This document shows positions 26,132 through 34,721 of a stretch of DNA of 64,000 nucleotides, piece by piece. Source of the stretch: Pseudomonadota bacterium (GTDB lineage: Bacteria > Pseudomonadota > Gammaproteobacteria > Steroidobacterales > Steroidobacteraceae); NCBI GenBank assembly GCA_016705325.1, contig JADIYJ010000017.1, positions 1-64,000 on the forward strand. The letters are read 5' to 3'. Position numbers and translations under genes: made by a program. The notes beneath the pieces are model-generated. The model was not told where the DNA came from. It ran no database searches and worked only from the letters and a program-made list of their open reading frames with translations. Position 1 is the first letter of the stretch. Every line of letters begins with the position of its first letter.

Positions 26132-26650
26132 TCAGTCCTGGCGCAGGCGTTCGAGTTGTGGCGTGAGTTCGGCAAAGTCGGCAGCGACGCCGGACCAGGA
26201 CGCGCGAACGCGTCCCTCGGCATCGAGCAGCAGCGTGAGCGGCAGCTTCGCGACGTCGTAGCTGCGCGCAACCGACTGCTGCGCGTCGACCAGCGTCGGC
26301 ATCTTGAGGTGCAGCGAATCGGCAACCGCGGCAGAGCGGTCGGCGCCGTCGAGATTGACGCCCAGCACGGGCGTGCCGGACCTCAAGCCAAGCGCATCGA
26401 GCGCGGCGACGGACTCGCGGCAAGGCCCGCACCAGCCTGCCCAGAAATGCACGACGACGGGTTCGCCGCGGTACTCCGACAGCCGCACGTTGTGGCCGTC
26501 GACGGCTTTCAGGGCGAAATCTGGTGCGATGGAATCAAGCGCGGGAGGCGCGGCAAACGCGGGCACGCCGGCGGCCGCGGCGACCGCCGCAACCATCCAT
26601 GTGCGCAATACCCCTTGCGGGGCGATTGAATCGAGTGTCCTGCGTTGCAC
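26132..26650 (-). CDS. TlpA-like thioredoxin-fold periplasmic protein, first gene of the riboswitch-controlled operon
   Basis: 172 residues from GTG 26650. A signal peptide or anchor is followed by a TlpA/ResA-type fold: FWAGWCGPCRESVAALDAL holds the active WCGPC, and the cis-Pro loop is AKLPLTLLLD. Such proteins reduce disulfides in the periplasm, often for cytochrome c maturation or cysteine protection. GTG 26650 has GGGG seven bases upstream, but that GGGG lies inside the riboswitch aptamer. TTG 26608, two bases after AAGGGG, would also give a good signal peptide. Either way initiation is next to the switch. It leads the AgmX/ExbBD/TPR operon. Confidence 0.88.
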   Translation of the reverse strand: MQRRTLDSIAPQGVLRTWMVAAVAAAAGVPAFAAPPALDSIAPDFALKAVDGHNVRLSEYRGEPVVVHFWAGWCGPCRESVAALDALGLRSGTPVLGVNLDGADRSAAVADSLHLKMPTLVDAQQSVARSYDVAKLPLTLLLDAEGRVRASWSGVAADFAELTPQLERLRQD

Positions 26651-26728
26651 CTGGCAACCCCGCTGTCATGGGAACTTCCCGAAGACCGGTGGCTTTGCGT
26701 CCCCGCCTTTCGGCGGGTTTGCCTTTTT
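26650..26728 (-). ncRNA. Cyclic di-GMP-I (GEMM-I) riboswitch
   Basis: Read on the minus strand, the leader has the GEMM-I core in order: GGCAAAC (26723-26717), a hairpin CCCGCC-GAAA-GGCGGG with a GNRA tetraloop (26717-26702), the invariant GACGCAAAGCC (26701-26691), a second imperfect hairpin beginning ACCGGTC, and the closing GCGGGGTTGCC (26663-26653). The ends pair as GGCAA with TTGCC. These are the conserved features of the class I c-di-GMP aptamer. It ends at the GTG of the TlpA-like gene, so the 3' strand may hold the ribosome site. Confidence 0.94.
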
Positions 26729-26739
26729 CAGTCAACCGC

Positions 26740-26769
26740 ATGGTTGTCTGCGGCTCCCCGGACTGTCAA
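26740..26769 (-). promoter_or_regulatory. Promoter of the riboswitch-AgmX operon
   Basis: A perfect -35 TTGACA (26769-26764) is followed after 18 bases by AACCAT (26745-26740), close to the TACCAT -10 seen before other genes here. Predicted transcription start is about 26733, a few bases before the aptamer. It lies between apbE and the operon, so the operon need not depend on apbE transcription. Confidence 0.65.
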
Positions 26770-26839
26770 ATCAGGGGGGTAATGAATGCCAGACACTTGC
26801 GCTGGGTCACATTTCGGCCCCGCCAGTCGCGCCGATTGC

Positions 26840-27814
26840 CTATTGCGGGGGTTCGAGCCCGGCCGAATAGAAGATCTGGCCGTCGCGGTCGACGATGACC
26901 GCCTCGACGTCGCCGAGCTTGCGGACGAATTCCATGCCGCGCTCGACGCCGAGTATGAAGACCGTCTTGGTCAGGCCATCGGTGCGCGTCGCGTTGGCGC
27001 CGATGACGGTGACGCTGCGCACGGCATCCGGTGACTTGCCGGTGCCCGGCACCAGGATGTGGTGATAGCGCTTGCCGTCTTCCTCGAAATAGCGTTCGTA
27101 GTCGCCGGACGTCGAAATCGCCTCATCCTGCAGCGGGATGCGCGCCACCACCGCACCCTGCTTGCGCGGGTCGCGAATTCCGACCACCCAGGGCTTGCCG
27201 AGCCGATCGCCGAGCAGCGCCGTGTCGCCGCCGGCGTTGACCATCGCGTGCTCGATCCCCATGCGTCGCAGAATCTCGACCCCGCGGTCGACCGACCAGC
27301 CCTTGGCGATGCCGCCGAGGTCGATGCGCATGCCCGGCTGCAGGAACCGGATCGTGTTCGCGACGGGGTCGACTTTGAGTTGGCGGTAGTCGACACCCGG
27401 CAGCGCGGCCCTGATCTGCTCGTCGGTCGGATGCTGGTGTGCACGGTAATCGTAGAGATAGCCGACGCTGGCATACGTGATGTCGAACGCGCCATTGCTG
27501 ATGCGCGAGTATTCGAGCGCCGTCGTCACGACGTCGATGATGTCGGCGTCGACCTGCACCGGACGCTCGAAAGCGTGCGCATTGACCTGCGAGAGCTGGC
27601 TCTCCGGCTTGTACGTGCTCATGAGGTCGTCGGTGCGGTGCATGTCGGCCATGACCGCGTCGATGGCATTCACGGCAAGAACGGGGTCGTCGCTCCAGAG
27701 CTGCACCGCGACGCGTGTACCCATGATGGCCTCTTCACGCTCGTACCACGCGGCTCGCGCGGCCGGCAGTCCGGCCAGCAGATTCAAGACCAGCCACAGT
27801 ACGATCCGGCGCAT
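26840..27814 (-). CDS. apbE: FAD:protein FMN transferase (ApbE family)
   Basis: 324 residues. A signal peptide (about 1-21, ending ARA) sends it to the periplasm. ApbE takes FMN from FAD and links it to Thr or Ser of exported redox proteins. Seen here: MGTRVAVQLWSDDP, GAFDITYASVGYLYD, IDLGGIAKGWSVDRGVEILR, the nucleotide-binding AMVNAGGDTALLGD, and the metal-binding TDGLTKTVFILG. No standard Nqr or Rnf target gene lies nearby and I find no clear flavinylation motif in the neighbours. A TlpA-like gene and DUF4266/DUF3570 genes nearby suggest a specific exported flavoprotein system. It is separated from the next operon by a promoter. Confidence 0.95.
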   Translation of the reverse strand: MRRIVLWLVLNLLAGLPAARAAWYEREEAIMGTRVAVQLWSDDPVLAVNAIDAVMADMHRTDDLMSTYKPESQLSQVNAHAFERPVQVDADIIDVVTTALEYSRISNGAFDITYASVGYLYDYRAHQHPTDEQIRAALPGVDYRQLKVDPVANTIRFLQPGMRIDLGGIAKGWSVDRGVEILRRMGIEHAMVNAGGDTALLGDRLGKPWVVGIRDPRKQGAVVARIPLQDEAISTSGDYERYFEEDGKRYHHILVPGTGKSPDAVRSVTVIGANATRTDGLTKTVFILGVERGMEFVRKLGDVEAVIVDRDGQIFYSAGLEPPQ

Positions 27815-27823
27815 CGTGAAGCC

Positions 27824-29192
27824 TCAGATTCCTGTCCGCAGCCGGGCCTCGTCGTGCAGGCGCAGCAGGTAGTCGCGCACGATGCCAGTCGCCTCGGCCG
27901 GGGGCAACAGTCGATCTTCGACGAGCTTCGCCGCGATGTCGCTCAGCGAGCGCCGGCCGTCCACCAGCGAAGCCACATAGCCGCGCACCCGGAGGGCGAG
28001 CGCATGGTCGGCCACCTCGGGCAACAGCGGAACCGGATGTCGCGGGTCTGCGAGCCACGGCGGCAACGGGCGCAGTGGCAGCTCCGCCTCGCCCTGTTTG
28101 CGGACTGCAAACGTGACCACCTCCTCGACCCGCGCGTGCCGGCTCGCCGGCGACGCGAGGTACGGCTGGCGCGACGCCTGCAACTGAGGCGACTCGAAGC
28201 CCGCACCCGCGACGATTTCCTGCACTTCCTCGCTCGAGTAGGCCTGAGCGGGATCGGACTGCTGAAAGAACAGCGTGCCGGTGCAGACCCAGCTGCCGCC
28301 TGGTGCGAGCAGCGAATTCACCGTCGCCGCAAGGCTTTCGAGGTCGGTGTCGACGACGTCCACGAGCCACGGGGTTACGACAGTATCGAAGCTGCCAGGT
28401 GCAAACGGCGGCTGCTTGGCGTCGCCGAACACGAGGTGCAGTCCCGGCTCCGCCCGCGCCGGCGCAGCCAGTGCGCGCAGCAAGGCGTGGCTCGCGAGGT
28501 CGCGCGGCGCGACGGGAAATTCGTAGAGGTCGACCCGCTCGGCGGCGTACATCCGTCGCGCGACGGCCAGCAGCAGCGGATTGATGTCAACCGCGACGGT
28601 CAAGGCGGGACGCAGTATCGCGTGCAGATCGTAGGAGCCGCCCTGCGCCGCTGCCGAGCACGAGCCATCTCTGCGGATGCACGCTGCCCAGCGCACGACG
28701 GACGGCGGCAACCGCCGCCTGGTTTTCTGCCTCACCCCAGACCCAGTCGCGGTGCACGTTGGGGTAATAGCTCGCAAGCCCCTGCGCCGTGGCAACGACC
28801 GGAGCGAGCGCCGCGTACGTGGCAGCCGCTGCCGGCTCCGCCTCCGTCTCGAGCGATGCCAGGAGCGCCTGCAGGCGCCGCGCATGATCAGAGCACGCCA
28901 TCGCCAGCAGCTTGAGCCGGTTGCGCGTGCTGGGTCGCGTCACCTCCGGACGCAGTGCCGCGCGGTACTGCGCCGCCTGCCGCTTCAGGTGGATCGTCAT
29001 CGCGTGCAGCCGCCCGCGCCATTCGGCGAGCGCGAGAGCGGGTGCCGGCAACAGCCACGGCATGCCGTCTACCAGGGGATAGCGCACGCCGCACGCGGAG
29101 CAACTCAGCGTGACATCGCCCTCGAGCACACCCGCGCAATGCGGGCACCGCAGTAGCGGCAGGACTGCACTCGAGATCGCTGGTTCGCTCAA
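27824..29192 (-). CDS. Zinc-ribbon class I SAM-dependent methyltransferase (frameshifted)
   Basis: The N-terminus has a Trm112-like zinc ribbon (LRCPHCAG, then LSCSACGVRYPLVDGMPWLL, residues about 14-48). After a helical linker the SAM site begins (WLVLGSGAGR). The frame then shifts at about 28636-28643, and the other frame continues SYDLHAILRPALTVAVDINP, FGDAKQPPFAPGSFDTVVTPW and a C-terminal helical domain. One extra G explains the break; corrected length is about 455 residues. It lies 9 bp from apbE and 10 bp from the DUF1501-like gene, all co-directional, so it is probably part of that operon. Substrate unknown. Confidence 0.78.
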
Positions 29193-29202
29193 GGTTCTCC
29201 GG

Positions 29203-30837
29203 CTAGCCGATGCGGCCGCTCACGATCGGATTGAAGGCGATCAGGCTGTCCTGCAACGCTGCATTTCCCAATCCGTTGCGCGGGAAGCGCGCCGCGAACT
29301 GTGCCTGCTCGCCGTGCAGGGCCATGTAGTTCAACACCACCGTCTCCACCAGCAGGTTGACGTTGGCCGCCGCCGGGCTCGACGCGGTTTCGACCGACGC
29401 ATCCGCGCGGAAGTAACCGATCTGCTGGTGGCGCGCCGCCCCGCCCGTGCCCGTGGTGATCAGGTCCGGACGGCCACGGGGATTGTAGACCAGGAAAAAC
29501 GACGCCGCGGTAGCCTGGTTGTCGCTGGTCCACATGAACTTGCCCCGGCCATCGGCCGTGTCGTCCACCTGGCCACTGGCCGAAATCGAACCGTCCGAGA
29601 ACACGTAGAGCATCAACGGCATGCCGCGCCGCGCCGCATACTCGAGGCAGGCACCCATGCAGCGTCCCGCGCGCAGATCACGCAGTTCGCCCGTCGCGCG
29701 TCCCTGACCGTGATAATCGTACCCACCGAGCGCGATCGTGCCGGCACCGGCGTAGCCGGAAAGCACCATCTTCATGACCGCTGCCGTCTTGCGGAACTCG
29801 GCGTCGCCGTCGTACTCCGCCCGGCTGAAAATGCCGCCCGCGCCGACGATGTCCGGGTCGAGGTCCGGGTTGAGGCTGGACGGGTCGCCGTACTGGTCGA
29901 CGGCGTCGGCCGCCTTCACGTAGCCGCAGTTGACGAGTTCCTTGACGACCTCGTTGCGCGTGACGGTCGTCTGCTTGGGGTCGGCCCAGGGCTGCTTCGG
30001 GTCGACTTTCTGCAGCTTGCGTGCGCTGATGCGCTGGATGGCCTCCATTACCGCCACCGTGTCGTCGAGGCTCAGCAGGCTCGCGAGTTGCCCGGTGTCG
30101 ACGAGGCTGGTGACGTCGCTCGCGCGGTCGACTTTCGTCGGGCGCACCGAGAGGTCGATCAATCCCGCCGGCGCCATGGAGTTACCGCCGGAATCCGAGG
30201 GACGTGAGCCGATCAACGTGGCCAGCGCGCCATCCGCGCCCGCCTGGTGGATGCCGTACATCGGGTTGTGCGGGTTATTGCCGGTGTCGTTCTCGGAACG
30301 CGCGGCAATGACGGCGCCATTGATCGAAGCGGCCGTCGCAGGCGCGATGCGGTCGAGGATGCCGCGCAGGAATGCGCTGTCGCTGTGGAAGGCCAGGCCG
30401 AGCCGCGAGTCGGTGAAGCTCGTGCCGGTCGTCACGTTGGTCATGCCCGGCAGCATGTCGCCCGGCAGGCCGAGCTTGCCGTAACCCTCGGTGCTGAGGA
30501 AGTCGAGCTGGCCGCCAGGCCCGCCGATCAGCACGTTTGAGCCGACCATGTTCGCGCCGCCCGCCAGGTCGATGCAGATGAACGGAATCTTGCCGGCGCC
30601 TGCCACGTCGAGGCCGCAGCTGGCCTTGAGCGCGATGAGGTCCGGCGACAACGCGGCCTGCGCGGCGCGCGGATCGGCGAACAGGCTGAACACCGTGGGC
30701 GCGGCAATCGTCGCCAGGCCCGAGCTGAAACCCTGCGCGAGGAAATCGCGCCGGGTGACGGGGCGCTTGTGCGTCTGCTCGTGACGGATCGGCTGGTCGA
30801 GGCCAAGCGCGCGAGGGGTCTTGTTGCGGATCAGCAT
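29203..30837 (-). CDS. Tat-exported DUF1501-like protein
   Basis: 544 residues. A twin-arginine signal (TRRDFLAQGFSSGLATIAAP, residues about 28-47) predicts export in folded state. The body has the DUF1501/alkaline-phosphatase-superfamily look: FICIDLAGGANMVGSN after the signal, GGYDYHGQGRATGELRDLRAG and a metal-site-like LYVFSDGSISASG. In Planctomycetes DUF1501 proteins are commonly paired with PSCyt/LamG cytochrome-like proteins, and the next upstream genes here have CXXCH motifs and a LamG domain. I chose ATG 30837 over an upstream start because it sits shortly before the signal peptide. Catalytic role unknown. Confidence 0.8.
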   Translation of the reverse strand: MLIRNKTPRALGLDQPIRHEQTHKRPVTRRDFLAQGFSSGLATIAAPTVFSLFADPRAAQAALSPDLIALKASCGLDVAGAGKIPFICIDLAGGANMVGSNVLIGGPGGQLDFLSTEGYGKLGLPGDMLPGMTNVTTGTSFTDSRLGLAFHSDSAFLRGILDRIAPATAASINGAVIAARSENDTGNNPHNPMYGIHQAGADGALATLIGSRPSDSGGNSMAPAGLIDLSVRPTKVDRASDVTSLVDTGQLASLLSLDDTVAVMEAIQRISARKLQKVDPKQPWADPKQTTVTRNEVVKELVNCGYVKAADAVDQYGDPSSLNPDLDPDIVGAGGIFSRAEYDGDAEFRKTAAVMKMVLSGYAGAGTIALGGYDYHGQGRATGELRDLRAGRCMGACLEYAARRGMPLMLYVFSDGSISASGQVDDTADGRGKFMWTSDNQATAASFFLVYNPRGRPDLITTGTGGAARHQQIGYFRADASVETASSPAAANVNLLVETVVLNYMALHGEQAQFAARFPRNGLGNAALQDSLIAFNPIVSGRIG

Positions 30838-30863
30838 GTGAGGGTCCTCGGTACTCGACGGCG

Positions 30864-33320
30864 TCAATGCAGCAACGTGGCGGCGCTGCCAAGCAGTGCG
30901 GCGCAGCTGGCCTTGACCACCGTTTCGGTGCGGTCCGCGGCGCAGGAACCGCCGCAGCTCGACAGGCGCGTGATCAGGTTGTCGAGGTCGCTGCGCACGC
31001 CGGCGGCATCCGGTTCGGTGGCCACGTTGGTGCGGAGCATTCGCCCGAGCAGCGCGTCGAGCACGATCGTGCGGCCCGCTGGAGCGAGCGCCGTGGACGG
31101 CGCTGCGCTGAAGTCGAATCCAGGGAAGTACTGCGCGCGCGCCGCCGAATCCTCGACCAGTGCATTACAGTACTGGATCGACAGCTGCGCGACCGCCACC
31201 GGGTGCGCGGATACGAACGTGTCGATCGTCTCCACGTTCGGCAGCGACTGCCTGATGTTCGCGTAGGTCGCGGCCACGCCCGGATCCTGCGGACTCACGC
31301 CCGTCAGTTCGGCCATCGTCGCGTTGAGTTCGTCGAACACGCGCACGCCCACGTCCGCCAGGCGTTGCACGTCCGGCGGCGGCACCGGCGCCAGCGGCAC
31401 CGGGTCGAGCCGCACGTTCTGGTGCGTACCGAGCACGTCGAAAGTCAGGAAGAACTCGTCCGCGTCCGGACCCTTCTCCAGCGCAATGATTGTTCCGACA
31501 TTCGCCAGCGGCTGCCCGAGCGGCCCGTACTGCGAGTCCGCGATCGTCGTGTCCAGCGTGCGGTACGCCTGGCCGACCGGAGCCTCCGCCCCATTGATGC
31601 CGATGCGCAGGCCGGCCACCGGGATCGAACCCGGCCGGGCGTTCGGGTCGAGGCTGATGAACGTCGGCTTGTCGAACAGGTAGCTGTAGGAGTCGAACTG
31701 GCTGACTTCGAGCAGGATGTAGGCCTGCGATACGTCCACGAGGTGGCTGATCGAGAACAGCAGGTAGAACTTCTCGCCGACGCCGGCCTGGAAGTTGGTC
31801 TGGATCTGCGGATCCGTCAGCACGCGGTTGTAGACCGCCACGAGGCGGAATACACCCCGGAACGGGCGGTCACCGGAGACCTCGTTGCCGAGCACGAACG
31901 CAAACGTGTCGTCCCAGTCCGAGATCGTGCCGCCCGGCGCCGGATCCGCGTCGCCCGTGTACTCGCCGTTGACGTAGATGCGGCGGCCGCGGATCGGGTC
32001 GTAGGTCGCGACCACGTGCTGCAGCGTCGCCTGCAGATCCTCGTCGTCTGCAGATGTCGTCAGCTTCGGATCGCCGGCCGTGTTGGTGCCGGTCGCGCGA
32101 TTGTAGAAATCGTAGCTGTAGAGGGTCTGGCCGAGCATGAAGTTGCGCGTGGTGGTGCCGCCCGAGTACGACACGATGCGGGAATCCTCCTGCGCCACGT
32201 TGCCGGGCGCCACCCATGCCTCGACGGTGTATTCGCCCGTGGCCTTGATCAGGTCTGCGAGCTTGCGACTGGCGGTGGTCGACCCCTGTGCCTTGCCGCC
32301 GCGCACGTTGATACCCCAGCCACCGACCCAGCTGACGTCGCCGGAGAGGTTGAGGTTAAGTGCCGGTTCGACGCCACTCGTGTCGTACGCAACCGAGCCG
32401 CGGCCTGTCTTGAACTCCCAGAGGCCGATCATGTTCGCCGTGGAGCGATTGCCGCCGCTCGCGACGATGCCGTCCGGCAGGCGCAGCGCCTTCGAGTAAA
32501 CCAGCGAAGCGTCGACCTGCGTAGGCGGAACCTGGTCGGCGAACGCCTGGATCGCAGCCTCGATCACGTTGGAATTGGCCGCACAGTCGCTCCAGCAGTT
32601 GTGGAATTCCGTGCGCAGCCGCACCACGAGCCGCGACAAGGCGGGCTGGTCGAGATTCATCTTCACATGCGCCCCGGCGTAGGCCTCATCGACGTCATGG
32701 GAGGCGAAGAACGGCGACTGCGACGCCGCGGCGGTCGAGGTGTGACAACGCGAGCAGTACTGCTCGAGGAGCGGGTGAACGGTGGCGGCAAACAATGCCG
32801 GCGACGAGGGGAAGCTCTTGCTGGCTCCAGGGTCCTTGATCACGGGCGGCTTGAGCGCGACGCCCTGCACGCCACCGCCGGCCGTCGCGCCGGCCCACGC
32901 CGAAATCCACGTGGTGAGGATGTCCGCGCAGGCATCGCTGCTCGCGAGCCAGCAGTTGTGACCGCCCGCCACCTTCTGCACCATCCGCGAGTCACGCGGC
33001 GAGGCGAGGTTGACGATCGGGTTCGCGGCCGAATAGGCGAGATTCACGTCATCCTGGCGCACGAACTGGGGCGCCTGCCCACCGGAGACGTGGCACTGGC
33101 CGCAGCGGTTGCCGGCCTTGAGGTTGTCCCAGACGTTGATCTTGAACGCCTGCACGTCGGCTGTCGCCGGCGCCGGTCCGGAATACGTCGGCGCGGCGCC
33201 ACCGGAGGTGATCGGATTCTCGGTCGTCTTGGCGCCGCCGCCGCAGGCACTCAGCGCGAGCGCGCACATTGCCACGGCGAGTGCACGGATCGAGGTCAGT
33301 CGCGGGTTCGTGAGTTTCAT
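30864..33320 (-). CDS. LamG-domain lipoprotein with two CXXCH haem motifs
   Basis: 818 residues. A lipobox (LSAC, Cys26) predicts an outer-membrane lipoprotein. Two c-type haem motifs follow, CGQCH (73-77) and CSRCH (189-193), each in a sequence like the planctomycete PSCyt domain. A LamG/concanavalin-like domain spans about 295-490 (MIGLWEFKTGRGSVAYDTSG, YTVEAWVAPGNVAQEDSRIV, HVVATYDPIRGRRIYVNGEY). The last 300 residues are a beta/helical region I do not recognise, ending in a Cys-rich tail (RLSSCGGSCAAD). It lies between the DUF1501-like gene and another CXXCH gene, with 10-27 bp gaps. A surface redox or polymer-binding role is inference. Confidence 0.87.
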   Translation of the reverse strand: MKLTNPRLTSIRALAVAMCALALSACGGGAKTTENPITSGGAAPTYSGPAPATADVQAFKINVWDNLKAGNRCGQCHVSGGQAPQFVRQDDVNLAYSAANPIVNLASPRDSRMVQKVAGGHNCWLASSDACADILTTWISAWAGATAGGGVQGVALKPPVIKDPGASKSFPSSPALFAATVHPLLEQYCSRCHTSTAAASQSPFFASHDVDEAYAGAHVKMNLDQPALSRLVVRLRTEFHNCWSDCAANSNVIEAAIQAFADQVPPTQVDASLVYSKALRLPDGIVASGGNRSTANMIGLWEFKTGRGSVAYDTSGVEPALNLNLSGDVSWVGGWGINVRGGKAQGSTTASRKLADLIKATGEYTVEAWVAPGNVAQEDSRIVSYSGGTTTRNFMLGQTLYSYDFYNRATGTNTAGDPKLTTSADDEDLQATLQHVVATYDPIRGRRIYVNGEYTGDADPAPGGTISDWDDTFAFVLGNEVSGDRPFRGVFRLVAVYNRVLTDPQIQTNFQAGVGEKFYLLFSISHLVDVSQAYILLEVSQFDSYSYLFDKPTFISLDPNARPGSIPVAGLRIGINGAEAPVGQAYRTLDTTIADSQYGPLGQPLANVGTIIALEKGPDADEFFLTFDVLGTHQNVRLDPVPLAPVPPPDVQRLADVGVRVFDELNATMAELTGVSPQDPGVAATYANIRQSLPNVETIDTFVSAHPVAVAQLSIQYCNALVEDSAARAQYFPGFDFSAAPSTALAPAGRTIVLDALLGRMLRTNVATEPDAAGVRSDLDNLITRLSSCGGSCAADRTETVVKASCAALLGSAATLLH

Positions 33321-33330
33321 TTGCTGCCCC

Positions 33331-34524
33331 TCAGTCGCCCATGCAATAGGTGGCAGCCTCGGCGAAGACTTGCTTCAGCCGATAGCCGTTGGTCCTGAAG
33401 CTGGCGGTCATCGCCTGCACCTGGGCACGGTCCTGCGCGTCGCTCGGCGCGCGGAAGCAGACGTTCTTGAACACCTTCTGCACCTGGCAGGAGGCGAATG
33501 CATCGCTGTGCGCGAGCTCGCGGCCGAGCGACTTGGCGCCAGTGCCCTTGCCCGGCAGCGAGCCGTCCCAGCCGAGCAGCGAGTTGTTGCCTTTGCGCCA
33601 GTAATTGTCCCAGTTGTCGTCGGGCGTGGAGAAGCCCGCCGGAAACGTGTCCTTGTTGTTGAAGTACTTCGGCCGCACGACGCCTGCCGTGTAGAGCATG
33701 CGTCCGGCGGTCTCGTCGAAGTCGTAGTACGCGAACGCCTGCGTCATCGGGTCCATGCCCGAGTGGCAGGCGATGCAATTGTTGAGGAACAGGCGGCTGT
33801 CGCCGCCAGGGCTGCGGCTCACGTCCTGGCGGATACGATCGGGCGGCCGGGTCGGATCCTGCACCTGCTCGAGGTCGGTGCACAGGTGGTTCATCAGCGT
33901 GTAGCGGAACATGGCGCGGTTCGTGCCGGCGACGAAAAATGCCTGGGCTGCGGCACGCGAGGTCAGGACGCCGGCGGTCGCTTCGGCCGGGATGCCATTG
34001 GCTGCCGACTGGGTCGTGGCGACCAGGTTGTCCTTGAGGCTCAGGCCCTGCGATTCCAGCGCCGCGTAGTGGTCGTTGCCTGACGGCGAATAGCCCGGCA
34101 CGCCGAGGCCGCTGCGGCCGACGTACAGGATATCGTCATAGAGCACGCGGTCGAACGCGACGTCGTCGCGGACCATGCCGATCACCGTCGCCACGTAGTC
34201 GTTGAGCGGTGCGAACACCGTCTGGTCGCGATTGGTCCACGGCATCGTGAAGTTCTTGAGCGTCACGTCGTAGAACGCGCGGTGCTGCATGGCCGTATTC
34301 GCAGCCTCCGTCGTGCGTCCGGCCGCGATGTCGCCCGCCATCGACGCGAGCACCGCCTCGGTCGGCGGCACACCCGCCAGTCGATCGTGCATGCGCTTGG
34401 CCTGCGAGCGCGCGTCGGCTTGTGCGGCGGCCGGCAGCAGCGCGGTTCCCGCGAGGCAAAGGCAGACGAATGCGCTGCGCCATGCGCGCGCGAATCGAGT
34501 GCCCGGGTTCCAGTTGTGCGGCAT
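33331..34524 (-). CDS. Exported CXXCH protein (DUF1588-like cytochrome context)
   Basis: 397 residues with a signal peptide (about 1-37, ending AQA). One haem-type motif, CIACH (250-254), lies in LFLNNCIACHSGMDPMTQAF, which resembles the CxxCHxxxDP pattern of the planctomycete DUF1588 cytochrome family. The rest is helical, with conserved-looking NRAMFRYTLMNHL and a second Cys pair near the C-terminus (FASCQVQKVFKNVCF). It is the first gene of the minus-strand group that leads through the LamG and DUF1501-like genes. A 197 bp gap separates it from the divergent HzsA-like gene. Function unknown. Confidence 0.8.
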   Translation of the reverse strand: MPHNWNPGTRFARAWRSAFVCLCLAGTALLPAAAQADARSQAKRMHDRLAGVPPTEAVLASMAGDIAAGRTTEAANTAMQHRAFYDVTLKNFTMPWTNRDQTVFAPLNDYVATVIGMVRDDVAFDRVLYDDILYVGRSGLGVPGYSPSGNDHYAALESQGLSLKDNLVATTQSAANGIPAEATAGVLTSRAAAQAFFVAGTNRAMFRYTLMNHLCTDLEQVQDPTRPPDRIRQDVSRSPGGDSRLFLNNCIACHSGMDPMTQAFAYYDFDETAGRMLYTAGVVRPKYFNNKDTFPAGFSTPDDNWDNYWRKGNNSLLGWDGSLPGKGTGAKSLGRELAHSDAFASCQVQKVFKNVCFRAPSDAQDRAQVQAMTASFRTNGYRLKQVFAEAATYCMGD

Positions 34525-34721
34525 CCGCCCCTCCGTATCGGCGATGGTCGATCGCCGTGGCGACGGAATCTGTGCCCTGTCGCCCCTCGGCTCAAAACGC
34601 TGTTCGTGTTTATGCGATGGGACTCACACAACTGGTGCCCCAACGTCACCATGGCTGACGATTTGTGCGAGAAAACAGCCTCGCGGCGGCAACACGTCCG
34701 GACTCGCCGTGAGGGAAGACT
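34525..34721. promoter_or_regulatory. Divergent intergenic region of the CXXCH locus
   Basis: This 197 bp gap must hold promoters for both the minus-strand CXXCH/LamG/DUF1501 group and the plus-strand HzsA-like/barrel/TlpA/DUF3570 group. A GGAGGGG ribosome site lies just before the minus-strand ATG, and GAGGGAAG before the plus-strand ATG. An AT-richer stretch around 34600-34620 is the likeliest core promoter. No second GEMM aptamer is seen. Confidence 0.5.

Noticed and set aside
26701..26728. GC stem with a following T-rich stretch that looks like a plus-strand intrinsic terminator
   Set aside because: No plus-strand gene ends there, and on the minus strand the same bases form the GAAA-capped hairpin of the GEMM aptamer.
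26840..26870. A GGTTCGAGCC-like T-loop suggesting a tRNA
   Set aside because: It lies within the apbE coding end and no acceptor stem, D-arm or anticodon arm can be drawn around it.
30867..33398. An 843-codon plus-strand frame opposite the LamG gene
   Set aside because: No recognisable domain; the minus strand has a lipobox, two CXXCH motifs and LamG sequence.
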